The notes: generated by a model from the sequence alone, not told the origin. A stretch of DNA of 37,780 bases from Streptomycetaceae bacterium (GCA_027488575.1 JAIYBJ010000007.1:1-37780), one strand, 5' to 3'. Shown: positions 26,056 through 34,680, counted from the stretch's first letter. Numbers and translations are program-made.

Positions 26056-27366
26056 TTAATCGGTGCGACCTAGCGCGTGAAATTGCCAACCAGATGAACG
26101 CCATTTATCTCGATCTAATGCATTTCTGCCATCAATAACAATTTTCTTCTTTACAAGTGAAGCCAGTGCTTTTGGATCTAGTTCGCGATACTCACGCCAC
26201 TCAGTTAGATGCAAGATTAAGTCTGAATCTTTTACACACTCTTCAACACTCACCGCGAAACCAAGCTTAGGAAAACGCTTGCGAGCATTCTCGATTGCTT
26301 TTGGATCATGAACAACAACATCTGCACCTGCTGCCTGTAATTGTGCGGCGATATCTAAAGCTGGAGAGTCTCGAACATCATCACTATCAGGCTTAAATGC
26401 AGCACCGAGTACAGCAATCTTGTATGCAGTGAGATCTTCAGTGAGTTCAGCGCGAACCACATCAATTACTCGCTGACGAGCTCGCAAGTTAATGGCATCG
26501 ATTTCGCGCAAAAATTCGAGAGCTTGCTTAGCGCCCAACTCTTCTGCACGAGCCATAAATGCACGGATATCTTTTGGAAGACATCCACCACCAAAGCCAA
26601 TACCTGCTTGTAAGAAACGGTTTCCGATTCGTGGGTCATAACCGATTGCCTTCGCAAGTACAGTTACATCACCACCTGCTGCTTCACACACTTCAGCCAT
26701 CGCATTGATAAATGAAATTTTGGTTGCAAGGAAGGAGTTTGCAGCAACCTTCACTAATTCTGATGTTGGAAGATCCGCTCGAATCCATGGCGTACCTAGA
26801 TCAATAATTGGCTTGTAAACCTCTTTAAGAACTTCTTCTGCACGATCATTGGCAACTCCGACAACTAAACGATTTGGAGTTAGCGTGTCTTCAACAGCGA
26901 AACCTTCTCGCAAAAACTCTGGATTCCAGGCTAAATCAGATTGTGGCGCACTCTGTGCTAATTGCTCGCGCAATCCTTGTGCAGTTCCAACCGGAACCGT
27001 TGATTTTCCAACGACTAAAGATCCATTCTTCAAATACGGAGCAATCGCTGCCACAGCTGATTTAACGTAGGTAAGGTCTGCCGCCAATCCATCTTTGCTC
27101 TGTGGTGTTCCTACGCAAATAAAATGAACATCGGCATCTGCGACAGCCGAAAAATCAGTTGTGAATGTAAGACGACCTGTCTTTATCTCGGTTGCAAGTA
27201 AGGAATCAAGACCGGGTTCATAAAAAGGTAGTTCGCCCTTCGAGAGTAAAGCAATTTTTTCAGGATCTGTATCAACACCAATAACTTCAAAACCTAGGGA
27301 AGACATACATGCAGCGTGCGTTGCTCCTAAATAACCGCAACCAACAACAGAGAGCTTCAGTGCCAT
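26056..27366 (-). CDS. ugd: UDP-glucose 6-dehydrogenase
   Basis: Oxidises UDP-glucose twice to UDP-glucuronate, the precursor for acidic surface polymers. A 436-residue protein with N-terminal NAD motif GCGYLGATHA (near residues 9-18), CVGTPQSKDG, catalytic Cys262 in GFGGGCLPKD, and a C-terminal domain containing GAAFKPDSDDVRDSP. It lies 10 bases after the LCP gene, and glycosyltransferase and exporter genes are next door, so it probably supplies the sugar for that polymer. Closely related UDP-sugar dehydrogenases share these motifs, so UDP-glucose is the most likely, not proven, substrate. Confidence 0.92.
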   Translation of the reverse strand: MALKLSVVGCGYLGATHAACMSSLGFEVIGVDTDPEKIALLSKGELPFYEPGLDSLLATEIKTGRLTFTTDFSAVADADVHFICVGTPQSKDGLAADLTYVKSAVAAIAPYLKNGSLVVGKSTVPVGTAQGLREQLAQSAPQSDLAWNPEFLREGFAVEDTLTPNRLVVGVANDRAEEVLKEVYKPIIDLGTPWIRADLPTSELVKVAANSFLATKISFINAMAEVCEAAGGDVTVLAKAIGYDPRIGNRFLQAGIGFGGGCLPKDIRAFMARAEELGAKQALEFLREIDAINLRARQRVIDVVRAELTEDLTAYKIAVLGAAFKPDSDDVRDSPALDIAAQLQAAGADVVVHDPKAIENARKRFPKLGFAVSVEECVKDSDLILHLTEWREYRELDPKALASLVKKKIVIDGRNALDRDKWRSSGWQFHALGRTD

Positions 27367-27376
27367 AGTGATAATC

Positions 27377-28489
27377 CTATTTCAGTTCTCCGCATGGATT
27401 TTCATCAGCGGTTCGTGTCTTGAATTTATCGACGATTGTTTTCTCTGCTTTAGCAGTGCTGGAGGCACTAGGTGATGGGGTCACTTCATCAACAATTGGC
27501 AGATCATCTCGCAATCTTTGAAAGAGTTCACCAGCTAGAACAGAATCCCATGTGACAACAGATCCGACACCATCTGCGTATGCGTTTGGATTATCAATTG
27601 GCACAGTCAATGTTCGAACTTTGCTTGCAGACAAGTTACGCAATTGCTTTGCCAAAGTGAGTAAGTCGGATTCATTTAATCCTGAATCTGTTTTGACTGT
27701 TGAGATTGCAGCATTGAAAAAATTCACAAGTTTAATTGGATTAAGTAAAACACCTGTGCTTGTAGCTTTTCTTAGTACAGAGCTCATGAATTGTTGCTGA
27801 CGTTGCATACGTCCGATGTCACCAAGTCCATCAAAGTCACGGGTTCGAACGTACTTAAGCGATTCAATTCCGTTGAGTGTATGAACTCCTGCCGCAAGTA
27901 CGAGGTGGCTCTTAGGGTCATCAATATCTTTCTTAGTACAGACTTCAATTCCGCCGAGTGCATCAACAATTCCAGCAAAACCGGCAAAGTTAACCTCGAT
28001 GTAATGATCAATGCGTAAGTTTGTTGCAAGTTCAACAGTTTCAATCAATAGCGGTGCACCGCCCCATGCAAAGGCTGCATTAATTTTTGATTTACTTACG
28101 CCAATATCTTTTGTGCCATCAGAACTGCGATGCGCAGGAATGGTTACCAGCGAATCTCGAGGCAGCGAAATAATCATCGCTTTATCTCGGGCTTTACTAA
28201 TATGAACAAGCAACATCGTGTCTGATCGACCGCCAGCAGCAGTTTTTGTGCTTCCAACGCGCAGCACTTTCATCTGTTCTTTTGTAAGTCCTTCGCGGGT
28301 ATCTGATCCCACGAGCAAGTAGTTCAGCGCTTTCGATGTTTTCTCTGGACGTGAATCTAAATTTCCGAATACGTCAATTCTCTTAATTGAGCCGCTGACT
28401 TGGCCTAGGGCTAACCAAGAAAAAGCAGATACGAGTACAACGCTTACTGATAAGACAGTGAGCGCTTTAATTCCTCGCGTAGTATTCAC
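27377..28489 (-). CDS. LytR-CpsA-Psr (LCP) family glycopolymer ligase
   Basis: A 370-residue membrane-anchored protein. A short cytosolic N terminus is followed by one transmembrane helix (about residues 8-30) and an extracytoplasmic LCP domain. LLVGSDTREG, GGRSDTMLLVHI, SLPRDSLV, and the KINAAFAWGG segment are conserved LCP elements for polyprenyl-phosphate binding. LCP enzymes transfer glycopolymers to peptidoglycan. The low-complexity tail is rich in Pro, Ser and Lys. GTG at 28489 starts the gene; TACGCT 6 bases upstream suggests leaderless transcription. ugd lies downstream in the same unit. Confidence 0.92.
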   Translation of the reverse strand: MNTTRGIKALTVLSVSVVLVSAFSWLALGQVSGSIKRIDVFGNLDSRPEKTSKALNYLLVGSDTREGLTKEQMKVLRVGSTKTAAGGRSDTMLLVHISKARDKAMIISLPRDSLVTIPAHRSSDGTKDIGVSKSKINAAFAWGGAPLLIETVELATNLRIDHYIEVNFAGFAGIVDALGGIEVCTKKDIDDPKSHLVLAAGVHTLNGIESLKYVRTRDFDGLGDIGRMQRQQQFMSSVLRKATSTGVLLNPIKLVNFFNAAISTVKTDSGLNESDLLTLAKQLRNLSASKVRTLTVPIDNPNAYADGVGSVVTWDSVLAGELFQRLRDDLPIVDEVTPSPSASSTAKAEKTIVDKFKTRTADENPCGELK

Positions 28490-28495
28490 AGGTAG

Positions 28496-28501
28496 AGCGT
28501 A
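28496..28501 (-). promoter_or_regulatory. -10 element for the LCP gene, leaderless
   Basis: TACGCT on the minus strand, 6 bases before the GTG at 28489. The same hexamer at the same distance precedes dapD. Confidence 0.5.
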
Positions 28502-28510
28502 CTTGGACGA

Positions 28511-28516
28511 TAGCGT
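28511..28516 (+). promoter_or_regulatory. -10 element for the glycosyltransferase gene
   Basis: TAGCGT, 9 bases before the ATG at 28526, predicting a leader of zero to a few bases. It lies within the 36-base divergent interval with the LCP gene. Confidence 0.35.
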
Positions 28517-28525
28517 GTAGGGGTT

Positions 28526-29536
28526 ATGTCGACATCAGGAATTGAGTTATCTCTCTCACCGGGCACCAATTTGCCCGCTGTTTCCGTCGTGCTCCCTGTC
28601 CTTAATGAAGAATTGCATTTAGCAAATGCAGTTAACTCCATTCTTGCTCAAGATTATTCAGGCTTACTCGAAGTAATTTTGGCACTCGGTCCATCGAAAG
28701 ATAGAACTGATGAAATAGCAAAGCAGCTAGCTGCATCAGATTCACGAATTACATTGGTTGAAAATCCCAGTGGCAGGACTGCGGCGGGTTTGAATGCGGC
28801 TATAAACAAATCAAAAAACCCCGTCATCGTCAGAGTTGATGCACATTCTGAGCTACAAAAAAATTATATTTCCCAAGCAATTGAAGTAATGAAATCAAGT
28901 GGCGCCGTAAATGTTGGTGGAGTTATGGGAGCAGAAGGCAAATCAGCTTTTGAAAAAACTGTTGCTGCTGCAATGAGAAGCCCACTTGGCGTCGGCGCAT
29001 CGAGATTTCATACAGGCGGTGAATCTGGGTACGTAGACACTGTGTACCTAGGTGTTTTTCTTCGTTCGGCAGTTATTGCTGTAGGCGGCTTCGATGAACG
29101 CTTTATTCGGGCGCAAGATTGGGAATTAAATTATCGTCTTCGCCAAGCAGGAGGCACAATATTTTTTGACCCACGGTTGCACGTGACGTATCGTCCACGA
29201 TCTACTGTTAAAGCTCTTGCTAAACAATATTTTGAGTATGGCAGATGGCGTCGGGTTGTATCACGCCGACATCAAGGCACAATCAATTATCGTTACTTAG
29301 CGCCACCTTTTGCATTGATGGGAACAACTCTGTCACTGTTGATGGCTATAGTAATAAATTTAATTTTTATAATTCCTGCAGCAATTTACGGAATCTTCTT
29401 AATTCTTGCCTCACTTATAACTGGAAAAGGCATAACAGAAAAACTACTTTTGCCAATCGTTTTATTCACGATGCAGATGTCGTGGGGCCTTGGTTTTCTC
29501 ACATCACCCAAGACTCTTGCTCCAGACAAGGGCTAA
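28526..29536 (+). CDS. Family 2 glycosyltransferase (ExoA-like)
   Basis: A 336-residue inverting glycosyltransferase with a GT-A domain and a C-terminal membrane part. SVVLPVLNEELHL near residue 19 binds the nucleotide sugar, RVDAHSE near 108-114 is the DxD-like metal motif, and RAQDWELNYRLRQAGG near 193-208 is the acceptor ED-type motif. Two or three hydrophobic helices (about 258-330) anchor it at the inner face. It resembles ExoA-type enzymes building extracellular polymers. The exporter genes follow 30 bases downstream. Confidence 0.88.
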   Translation: MSTSGIELSLSPGTNLPAVSVVLPVLNEELHLANAVNSILAQDYSGLLEVILALGPSKDRTDEIAKQLAASDSRITLVENPSGRTAAGLNAAINKSKNPVIVRVDAHSELQKNYISQAIEVMKSSGAVNVGGVMGAEGKSAFEKTVAAAMRSPLGVGASRFHTGGESGYVDTVYLGVFLRSAVIAVGGFDERFIRAQDWELNYRLRQAGGTIFFDPRLHVTYRPRSTVKALAKQYFEYGRWRRVVSRRHQGTINYRYLAPPFALMGTTLSLLMAIVINLIFIIPAAIYGIFLILASLITGKGITEKLLLPIVLFTMQMSWGLGFLTSPKTLAPDKG

Positions 29537-29553
29537 GAAAGTAAAGGCTGATG

Positions 29554-29559
29554 TAGCCT
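29554..29559 (+). promoter_or_regulatory. -10 element for the polysaccharide permease gene, leaderless
   Basis: TAGCCT, 7 bases before the GTG at 29567. The same hexamer and distance occur before pepA (34891). Confidence 0.5.
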
Positions 29560-29566
29560 GTACACC

Positions 29567-30394
29567 GTGAGCGCGCCATTGCAGGTATACGAACCATTTA
29601 GAGCAGGGCTGCCACCGCTTCGCAAATATTGGAGATCACTCTGGTCGCGAAGAACTTTTATCGCTGAGTATTCTCGATCTGAATTACGTGAACAGCACTT
29701 CGATTCAATCTTTGGACAACTATGGCTGATTCTTAATCCGCTTCTGCTTTCAGGTGTTTATTTCTTGTTAATTGTCATCATTGGTGGCTCTGGGGGAGCA
29801 CTTCGTTATGGCCACCTCACTGCAAGTCTTTTCCTCTTTTACTTAATTAGTAACAGTTTAAGCGGAGGAGTGAAATCAGTTACTGCCGGACAGCGCTTAA
29901 TTCTTAACACAGCGTTTCCACGAATGATGCTTCCAATTTCAGCCACTGTGATTGCTTTCTTTAAGTTCATTCCAACCCTGTTCGTATTCTTAATAATGCG
30001 TACAGTATTGGGGCTGCCATTTGGGTGGGAAATGTTGTGGGCAATTCCGATAATTCTTATTGCTCTGGTTTTTGCTTTAGGCGTTGCAATTTTGATTTCA
30101 ACAATAAATGTTTATTTTCGAGATATAGCAAGCTTCCTGCCGTACCTAATCAGAACTTTGCTGTACTTATCCCCAATCCTTTACGAAGCATCAGCACTCA
30201 AGCCAGAACTACGAATCCTTCAGCACATCAACCCACTTTTTGCGCTACTTGATTCTTGGTCTACAGCAATTGTTCATGCGCAGACTCCAGAGCTAGCAAG
30301 CATGCTCGCTGCCAGTGGTTGGGCTCTCGGAGTCTTGCTTGTCGGAACATATTTCTTTTTATCGAGGGAGCGTGAGTTCGCTGTCCGCCTCTAA
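29567..30394 (+). CDS. ABC-2 type polysaccharide export permease (Wzm/TagG-like)
   Basis: A 275-residue membrane protein with an amphipathic N terminus followed by about six hydrophobic helices. The SELREQHFDSIFGQLWLILNP segment (split here: SELREQHFDSI near residues 37-47, then FGQLWLILNP) is the classic start of Wzm/TagG permeases, and NVYFRDIASFL near 185 is the conserved cytoplasmic loop. It exports an undecaprenyl-linked polymer together with the ATPase encoded next, whose start it overlaps. GTG start supported by TAGCCT 7 bases upstream. Confidence 0.9.
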   Translation: MSAPLQVYEPFRAGLPPLRKYWRSLWSRRTFIAEYSRSELREQHFDSIFGQLWLILNPLLLSGVYFLLIVIIGGSGGALRYGHLTASLFLFYLISNSLSGGVKSVTAGQRLILNTAFPRMMLPISATVIAFFKFIPTLFVFLIMRTVLGLPFGWEMLWAIPIILIALVFALGVAILISTINVYFRDIASFLPYLIRTLLYLSPILYEASALKPELRILQHINPLFALLDSWSTAIVHAQTPELASMLAASGWALGVLLVGTYFFLSREREFAVRL

Positions 30395-31178
30395 CGCACT
30401 TCATAAAACAGGTGACCTTGCAGTCTCCGTTAACAATCTTGGTCTAACTTACACAACTGCAATTGATCGCAGGCCAACGCTTAAGGCGCGTGTTAAATCT
30501 TTAGGTCGTGGCACAAAACAAACACGTGTTGTGCAAGCACTCGATAATGTAAATCTTGATGTTACATATGGCCAAGTCCTTGGTGTTATTGGAACAAATG
30601 GTGCCGGTAAGTCATCCTTAATGCGCACTATTGCCGGAATCATTCCGCCAACGCAGGGACGCATAGAAGTTTTCGGAAAAGTAAGCACTTTGCTAGCACT
30701 TGGCGTGGGCTTCAATCCTGCAATGTCTGGTCGTGCAAATGTTCACCTTGGTGGACTTGCGGCAGGAATGACGCGCAAAGAAATAGAAGAGCACTTTGAT
30801 GAAATCGCAGAGTTTTCTGAACTTGGAGATGCCATAGATGCACCGATGCGCACCTATTCATCAGGAATGTATGCACGTTTAGCATTTTCAGTAGCTGCAA
30901 CTGTTCAGCCAGATATTTTGATTGTTGATGAGGCGCTCAGCACAGGAGATGCGCACTTTAAAGAGAAGAGTTTTAACAAGATCAAGGAACTCAGGAGCGA
31001 AGATCGTGCCTTGATTCTTGTCAGTCATGCGATGGCGACTCTTCGTGAAATATGTAATGACGTTGCTTGGCTACACAAAGGCAAATTAGTCTCACGTGGC
31101 AACCCAGATCAAATAATTGATGAGTATCAAGATTTCTTGCACCTAGGAAAGAGCTCTGCAATTGATGAGGATCTCTAA
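30372..31178 (+). CDS. Polysaccharide export ATPase (Wzt/TagH-like)
   Basis: A 268-residue ABC ATPase for export of lipid-linked glycopolymer. Walker A GTNGAGKSS is near residues 75-83, the signature is YSSGMYARLAF and Walker B is ILIVDEALSTGD. It lacks the C-terminal carbohydrate-binding domain present in O-antigen Wzt proteins, so it resembles the shorter teichoic-acid type. I chose GTG at 30372, overlapping the permease gene by 23 bases with GAGGGAG just upstream; a longer frame from 30315 would overlap by 80 bases and adds non-homologous residues. It also overlaps the next gene. Confidence 0.9.
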   Translation: MSSLSASNALHKTGDLAVSVNNLGLTYTTAIDRRPTLKARVKSLGRGTKQTRVVQALDNVNLDVTYGQVLGVIGTNGAGKSSLMRTIAGIIPPTQGRIEVFGKVSTLLALGVGFNPAMSGRANVHLGGLAAGMTRKEIEEHFDEIAEFSELGDAIDAPMRTYSSGMYARLAFSVAATVQPDILIVDEALSTGDAHFKEKSFNKIKELRSEDRALILVSHAMATLREICNDVAWLHKGKLVSRGNPDQIIDEYQDFLHLGKSSAIDEDL

Positions 31179-32412
31179 AACTTTTTTAGTAGTTTTCGCA
31201 CTTCTTTTTTCAGCTACACCCGCGCAGGCTCTCGAAATTCCGGCAGAGTTTAATTTTCAAGGTACCGGGTATGGGCACGGTGTTGGTCTAAGCCAAATCG
31301 GTGCTCGCGGGATGGCTCTTAGCGGGGCAAGCGCTCAATCAATTCTTTCTTATTATTACGGTGGTACTGAGCTACTCTCATTAAACGATAATCAGAATAT
31401 TCGCGTAAACATTGGTCACATGCTTACGCAAGCAACAATCAAATCTGGAACTCAAAATTCAACGCTTAATCTTTACATGTCAGATGTGGGTGAGGACACC
31501 GCTGCGATTCCAATTGCCTCTCTAAATTCGAAATCTGGCATTTCCTTTATTCAACTGGGTCGCAGTATTTCGGCATTTGTTGTGACTGGAAAAAACTCTC
31601 AATTTATTGGTAACAGTTCCGCTTGGAGTGTTCGTTGGTCAGGCACACGTTATTTAGAAGGAATCCCGTCAACAGTTTCGTTAAAAATTAATTCAAAGAG
31701 TGTGAAGTATCGCTACGGACAAATACAAGTGAAATCCGTGAGAGCACCGCTATTGGGACACCGAATGGCTGTGACAAACACCCTTCGAATTCACGATGAG
31801 TATTTATACGGAATTGGTGAAGTTCCTTCTTCGTGGCCAACTCAGGCACTCATTGCTCAAGGAATTGCATCTCGCTCATATGCACTGAGCAAACTCGGAA
31901 CTCCAAAATCTGCATGTGACTGCAATGTCTATAACAATATTTCCGATCAATCTTTTGTTGGCTTTTCAAAAGAGATTGAACCAATCTATGGAAAGTTATG
32001 GAAAGAAGCCGTTCAGGCGAGTTCAACTTCTGAAACAACTGGGCAGGTAATCACACTTAATGCTCTACCAATCACCGCATTTTTCTTCTCATCAAGTGGA
32101 GGTCAAACTGAAACGAGTGTAAATGCGTGGGGTCAAGAGAGAAGTTTTACAACAAGTGTTGCTGATCCCTATAGCCAAGATCCGATTCTTAATCCACGTT
32201 TTTACACCTGGAACCGACCGTTGTCTCAAGCAGTTCTTTCGCGAGCATTCGTACTCCCAGATATTGTCGCGTTAAACATTGAATCTAGAAATACAACCGG
32301 AACGGTTGCGCGAATTACAGCTAGGTCGAGTGATGGAAAAACTTCTACGCTGCGCGGTGAAACCTTTAGAAGTAGGACTCAACTGCCATCGGCTTGGTTT
32401 AACTTAATTTGA
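31165..32412 (+). CDS. Secreted SpoIID/LytB-domain protein
   Basis: A 415-residue exported protein. Residues 1-23 form a Sec signal peptide (hydrophobic core, cleavage near AQA). The glycine-rich block [20 protein letters not shown] comes right after it (residues 34-53), and the SpoIID core lies downstream ([26 protein letters not shown], given here only as its start [11 protein letters not shown] near 217, and SSSGGQTET near 310). SpoIID relatives cleave denuded glycan strands of peptidoglycan. TTG at 31162 or ATG at 31165 may start; I prefer ATG. It overlaps the Wzt gene by 14 bases and dapD by 9. Confidence 0.82.
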   Translation: MRISKTFLVVFALLFSATPAQALEIPAEFNFQGTGYGHGVGLSQIGARGMALSGASAQSILSYYYGGTELLSLNDNQNIRVNIGHMLTQATIKSGTQNSTLNLYMSDVGEDTAAIPIASLNSKSGISFIQLGRSISAFVVTGKNSQFIGNSSAWSVRWSGTRYLEGIPSTVSLKINSKSVKYRYGQIQVKSVRAPLLGHRMAVTNTLRIHDEYLYGIGEVPSSWPTQALIAQGIASRSYALSKLGTPKSACDCNVYNNISDQSFVGFSKEIEPIYGKLWKEAVQASSTSETTGQVITLNALPITAFFFSSSGGQTETSVNAWGQERSFTTSVADPYSQDPILNPRFYTWNRPLSQAVLSRAFVLPDIVALNIESRNTTGTVARITARSSDGKTSTLRGETFRSRTQLPSAWFNLI

Positions 32413-33327
32413 ATGTAGAACTGAGTTCAAGCCGCCCCACGAACCTGTTCGCATAACCACTTCTAAGCAACCATCTAGCGAGTTGCGTCTAAAAAGTAAA
32501 TTACTGGCTCCAGATAAAGAAGATGCCTTGACGACATCTCCATCTGGCAGGCGAACCTTTGCTGCAGCTGTTATGTAAGTACCAGATTCGATTACACAGT
32601 TATTTCCAAGTGATATTCCGAGACCAGAGTTTGCACCCAACAGGCACCTTTCTCCGATAGAGATAATTTCTTTTCCGCCTCCGCTGAGAGTTCCCATGAT
32701 TGAAGCGCCGCCACCAACATCTGTTCCATCGCCAACAACTACCCCGGCAGAAATTCTTCCTTCAACCATTGATGTTCCAAGTGTTCCGGCATTGAAGTTA
32801 ACAAAACCTTCATGCATCACAGTTGTTCCAGAAGCTAAGTGCGCTCCAAGTCGCACGCGATCAGCATCTGCAATCCGCACTCCTGATGGAATAACGTAAT
32901 CAACCATCCGTGGAAATTTATCAACGGAAAGAACTGTTATAGCGCCGTACTTTTGCTTCAGATTTGCTCGTGTAATTTCAAAATTTTCAACCGGACAAGG
33001 ACCAACAGAGGTCCACACAACATTATTTAATATTCCAAATATTCCTTCGAAGTTGGCGCCGTGAGGCTTGATGACTCGATGTGACAGTAAGTGAAGTCGA
33101 AGGTAGGCATCGCTTACGGATTCAGGGGCTTTATCTAAATCAATCTCAAGTGAAACAACTTCACGCTTTACTCCGCGAATTTCATCAACGCCTGCAAGTG
33201 CCGAGAGAAATGGCAAGACTGGGGCAGACAGATTGCCTAAGACAGGTTCTGGAAACCACGTATCTAAAACCGCTCCACTGAGTGAAACGGTAGCAAGTCC
33301 ATGGCCTGATGCAATGCGTTGTGACAT
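32404..33327 (-). CDS. dapD: Tetrahydrodipicolinate N-succinyltransferase
   Basis: Succinylates tetrahydrodipicolinate in the lysine and meso-diaminopimelate pathway. The 307-residue length and overall pattern follow the actinobacterial DapD type, with an N-terminal alpha/beta region and a left-handed beta-helix of hexapeptide repeats (about residues 160-260: [38 protein letters not shown]). The glycine-rich [13 protein letters not shown] loop is part of the active site. dapE is not adjacent. TACGCT 6 bases before the ATG suggests leaderless transcription under the palindrome shared with the divergent gene. Confidence 0.93.
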   Translation of the reverse strand: MSQRIASGHGLATVSLSGAVLDTWFPEPVLGNLSAPVLPFLSALAGVDEIRGVKREVVSLEIDLDKAPESVSDAYLRLHLLSHRVIKPHGANFEGIFGILNNVVWTSVGPCPVENFEITRANLKQKYGAITVLSVDKFPRMVDYVIPSGVRIADADRVRLGAHLASGTTVMHEGFVNFNAGTLGTSMVEGRISAGVVVGDGTDVGGGASIMGTLSGGGKEIISIGERCLLGANSGLGISLGNNCVIESGTYITAAAKVRLPDGDVVKASSLSGASNLLFRRNSLDGCLEVVMRTGSWGGLNSVLHSN

Positions 33328-33333
33328 GGGCTA

Positions 33334-33339
33334 AGCGTA
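33334..33339 (-). promoter_or_regulatory. -10 element for dapD, leaderless
   Basis: TACGCT on the minus strand, 6 bases before the dapD ATG. It is overlapped by the inverted repeat at 33335-33355. Confidence 0.5.
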
Positions 33340-33355
33340 ACGCCTATTGTTACGC
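33335..33355. promoter_or_regulatory. Perfect inverted repeat (putative operator) between dapD and the LOG gene
   Basis: GCGTAAC, seven bases, GTTACGC: a perfect 7-bp dyad of 21 bases centred in the 30-base divergent interval. It covers both predicted -10 elements, so a bound dimer would block both genes. The half-sites are about two helical turns across in total, fitting a helix-turn-helix dimer. The regulator is not identifiable here. Confidence 0.5.
33345..33350 (+). promoter_or_regulatory. -10 element for the LOG-family gene, leaderless
   Basis: TATTGT, 7 bases before the ATG at 33358. Confidence 0.45.
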
Positions 33356-33357
33356 CC

Positions 33358-33900
33358 ATGTCGTTACGTATATCTGTGTATTGCTCATCTTCTCCAACTA
33401 TTGATATGAAATATCAAGATTTAGCATTTGAACTCGGAGAAGCAATCGGTGCACGTTCCTGGAATCTTGTTTCAGGTGGCGGGCACATCTCGATGATGGG
33501 CGCAGTTGCACGAGGGGTTAGAAAATCTGGCGGTCACACAATCGGTGTCATCCCACAACTGCTCGTAGATATTGAGTTTGCAGACAAAGATAGCCATGAA
33601 CTACACATTGTCGGTTCGATGCGAGAGCGTAAAGGCAAAATAGAAGAGCTGGCAGATGCATTTATTGCTCTACCTGGTGGCCTTGGAACCCTAGAAGAGT
33701 TATTTGAAATATGGGTCGGACGCTTCTTGAATTTTCATCAAAAACCAGTTGTGGTACTCGATCCATTTGGTTTGTATGACCCACTCAAAACATTAATTGA
33801 TCATCTAGAAGTCGAAGGTTTCGTTAAACCGGGACAACGCGAGTTGTTGCATTGGTGTACGACAATCGATCAAGCATTGGATATCTGCAATGGCCGATAA
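33358..33900 (+). CDS. LOG-family nucleoside 5'-monophosphate phosphoribohydrolase
   Basis: A 180-residue TIGR00730/LOG family protein, once mislabelled lysine decarboxylase. SGGGHISMMGAVARG near residues 39-53 and the catalytic signature SMRERKGKIEE followed by ALPGGLGTLEELFE (near 97-122) are diagnostic. Family enzymes remove ribose-5-phosphate from AMP-type nucleotides or cytokinin ribotides. The ATG immediately follows the divergent promoter region; the next gene overlaps by 11 bases. Confidence 0.9.
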   Translation: MSLRISVYCSSSPTIDMKYQDLAFELGEAIGARSWNLVSGGGHISMMGAVARGVRKSGGHTIGVIPQLLVDIEFADKDSHELHIVGSMRERKGKIEELADAFIALPGGLGTLEELFEIWVGRFLNFHQKPVVVLDPFGLYDPLKTLIDHLEVEGFVKPGQRELLHWCTTIDQALDICNGR

Positions 33901-34339
33901 TCACATTGCCCTCACACTCACACTGCCATGCAACGTGCAACGCGCATGGGATGAAGTTACTAATTGGGAAAAACAAGGTTCATGGATGTTACAGACTTCG
34001 GTATGGCTTACATCTGAAATAGAGAAAGGACCAGGAACTGAAATTGCAGCGTTTACCGGTCCTCTTCATAAACTCTTTCCACGCTTTAAATTTTTAGGAC
34101 TTTTAGACACCATGGTTGTCACAAACTGGCAACCACCACACATCTGTGATGTTTTACATACAGGCAAAATACTTAAAGGCACAGGACGCTTTGAAGTTAT
34201 TGAAATAGATAATCACACTTCCCGATTTAATTGGTCAGAAGTCATTTGGGCGCCGCGCATAATATTTTTGATAGTCAAACCAGCGCTTTACGTTGGAGTT
34301 TGGATTTCTCTGCGTAGATTCGCTCGAACTCTAAGATAA
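33890..34339 (+). CDS. SRPBCC (START-like) superfamily protein
   Basis: A 149-residue protein with the layout of the polyketide cyclase / SRPBCC ligand-binding fold: an N-terminal strand with ALTLTLPCNVQRAWDEVTNW, a glycine/proline turn (KGPGTEIAAF), beta strands to about residue 110 and a long C-terminal helix (about 120-148). Function unknown; such proteins bind lipids or small hydrophobic molecules. The ATG at 33890 overlaps the LOG gene end by 11 bases, so both are probably co-translated. In some actinobacteria a similar gene lies in this neighbourhood. Confidence 0.7.
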   Translation: MADNHIALTLTLPCNVQRAWDEVTNWEKQGSWMLQTSVWLTSEIEKGPGTEIAAFTGPLHKLFPRFKFLGLLDTMVVTNWQPPHICDVLHTGKILKGTGRFEVIEIDNHTSRFNWSEVIWAPRIIFLIVKPALYVGVWISLRRFARTLR

Positions 34340-34389
34340 CTCTCACAATAACTCGCCTAGATGCGGGCAAAGGTTGGCCGTTAGCACAG

Positions 34390-34395
34390 TAAACT
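34390..34395 (+). promoter_or_regulatory. -10 element for the sigma-region-4 gene, leaderless
   Basis: TAAACT, 7 bases before the ATG at 34403, TANNNT type. Confidence 0.45.
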
Positions 34396-34402
34396 TTGAG
34401 AT

Positions 34403-34594
34403 ATGAGCGAGCCTAAAACTTTGGCAGAAGTTCTGGCTGCGCTCCCAGACGAAGAAAGAATTATTTTGGTGATGCATTATTTGCGATCCATGCCACCCAG
34501 TGAGATTGCTCAACATTTAGGGGTTCCAGAGCGTTCGGTTACTGCGGTCATCGCTTTAGGCAAGGCTCGCCTGAGCAAAGTACTGGGCCTTTAA
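34403..34594 (+). CDS. Stand-alone sigma-70 region 4-like HTH protein
   Basis: A 63-residue protein consisting of one sigma-70 region 4 domain: the lead-in LAALPDEERIILVMHYL, then EIAQHLGVPERSVTAVIALG as the helix-turn-helix (residues about 33-52), and a short end. It has no region 2, so it cannot act as a normal sigma factor; it may bind DNA near -35 sites or contact RNA polymerase. Own promoter TAAACT 7 bases before the ATG; a terminator-like hairpin overlaps its end. It could be a relic of, or regulator related to, an ECF sigma factor. Confidence 0.72.
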   Translation: MSEPKTLAEVLAALPDEERIILVMHYLRSMPPSEIAQHLGVPERSVTAVIALGKARLSKVLGL

Positions 34595-34605
34595 GCCTCT
34601 TTTTT
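34585..34605 (+). terminator. Weak intrinsic terminator at the end of the region-4 gene
   Basis: GGGC (34585-34588) pairs with GCCT (34595-34598), one G-U pair, over a 6-base loop holding the stop codon, followed by C and six Ts (34600-34605). The stem is short, so efficiency is doubtful. Confidence 0.35.
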
Positions 34606-34674
34606 CGATTTCATATATTTGCTCTACATGCGAGATACTTCTCCCTTACAGAACGCTCTTCGATTTACTTCCCT

Positions 34675-34680
34675 AAGGAG
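34675..34680 (+). promoter_or_regulatory. Ribosome binding site that fixes the DUF3117 start
   Basis: AAGGAG ends 7 bases before the ATG at 34688. It decides against an in-frame upstream ATG at 34619, which would add 23 residues absent from the family. Confidence 0.75.

Noticed and set aside
30315-30371. Longer Wzt ATPase start overlapping the permease by 80 bases
   Set aside because: The added residues are the permease sequence in another frame and show no homology; GTG at 30372 follows GAGGGAG.
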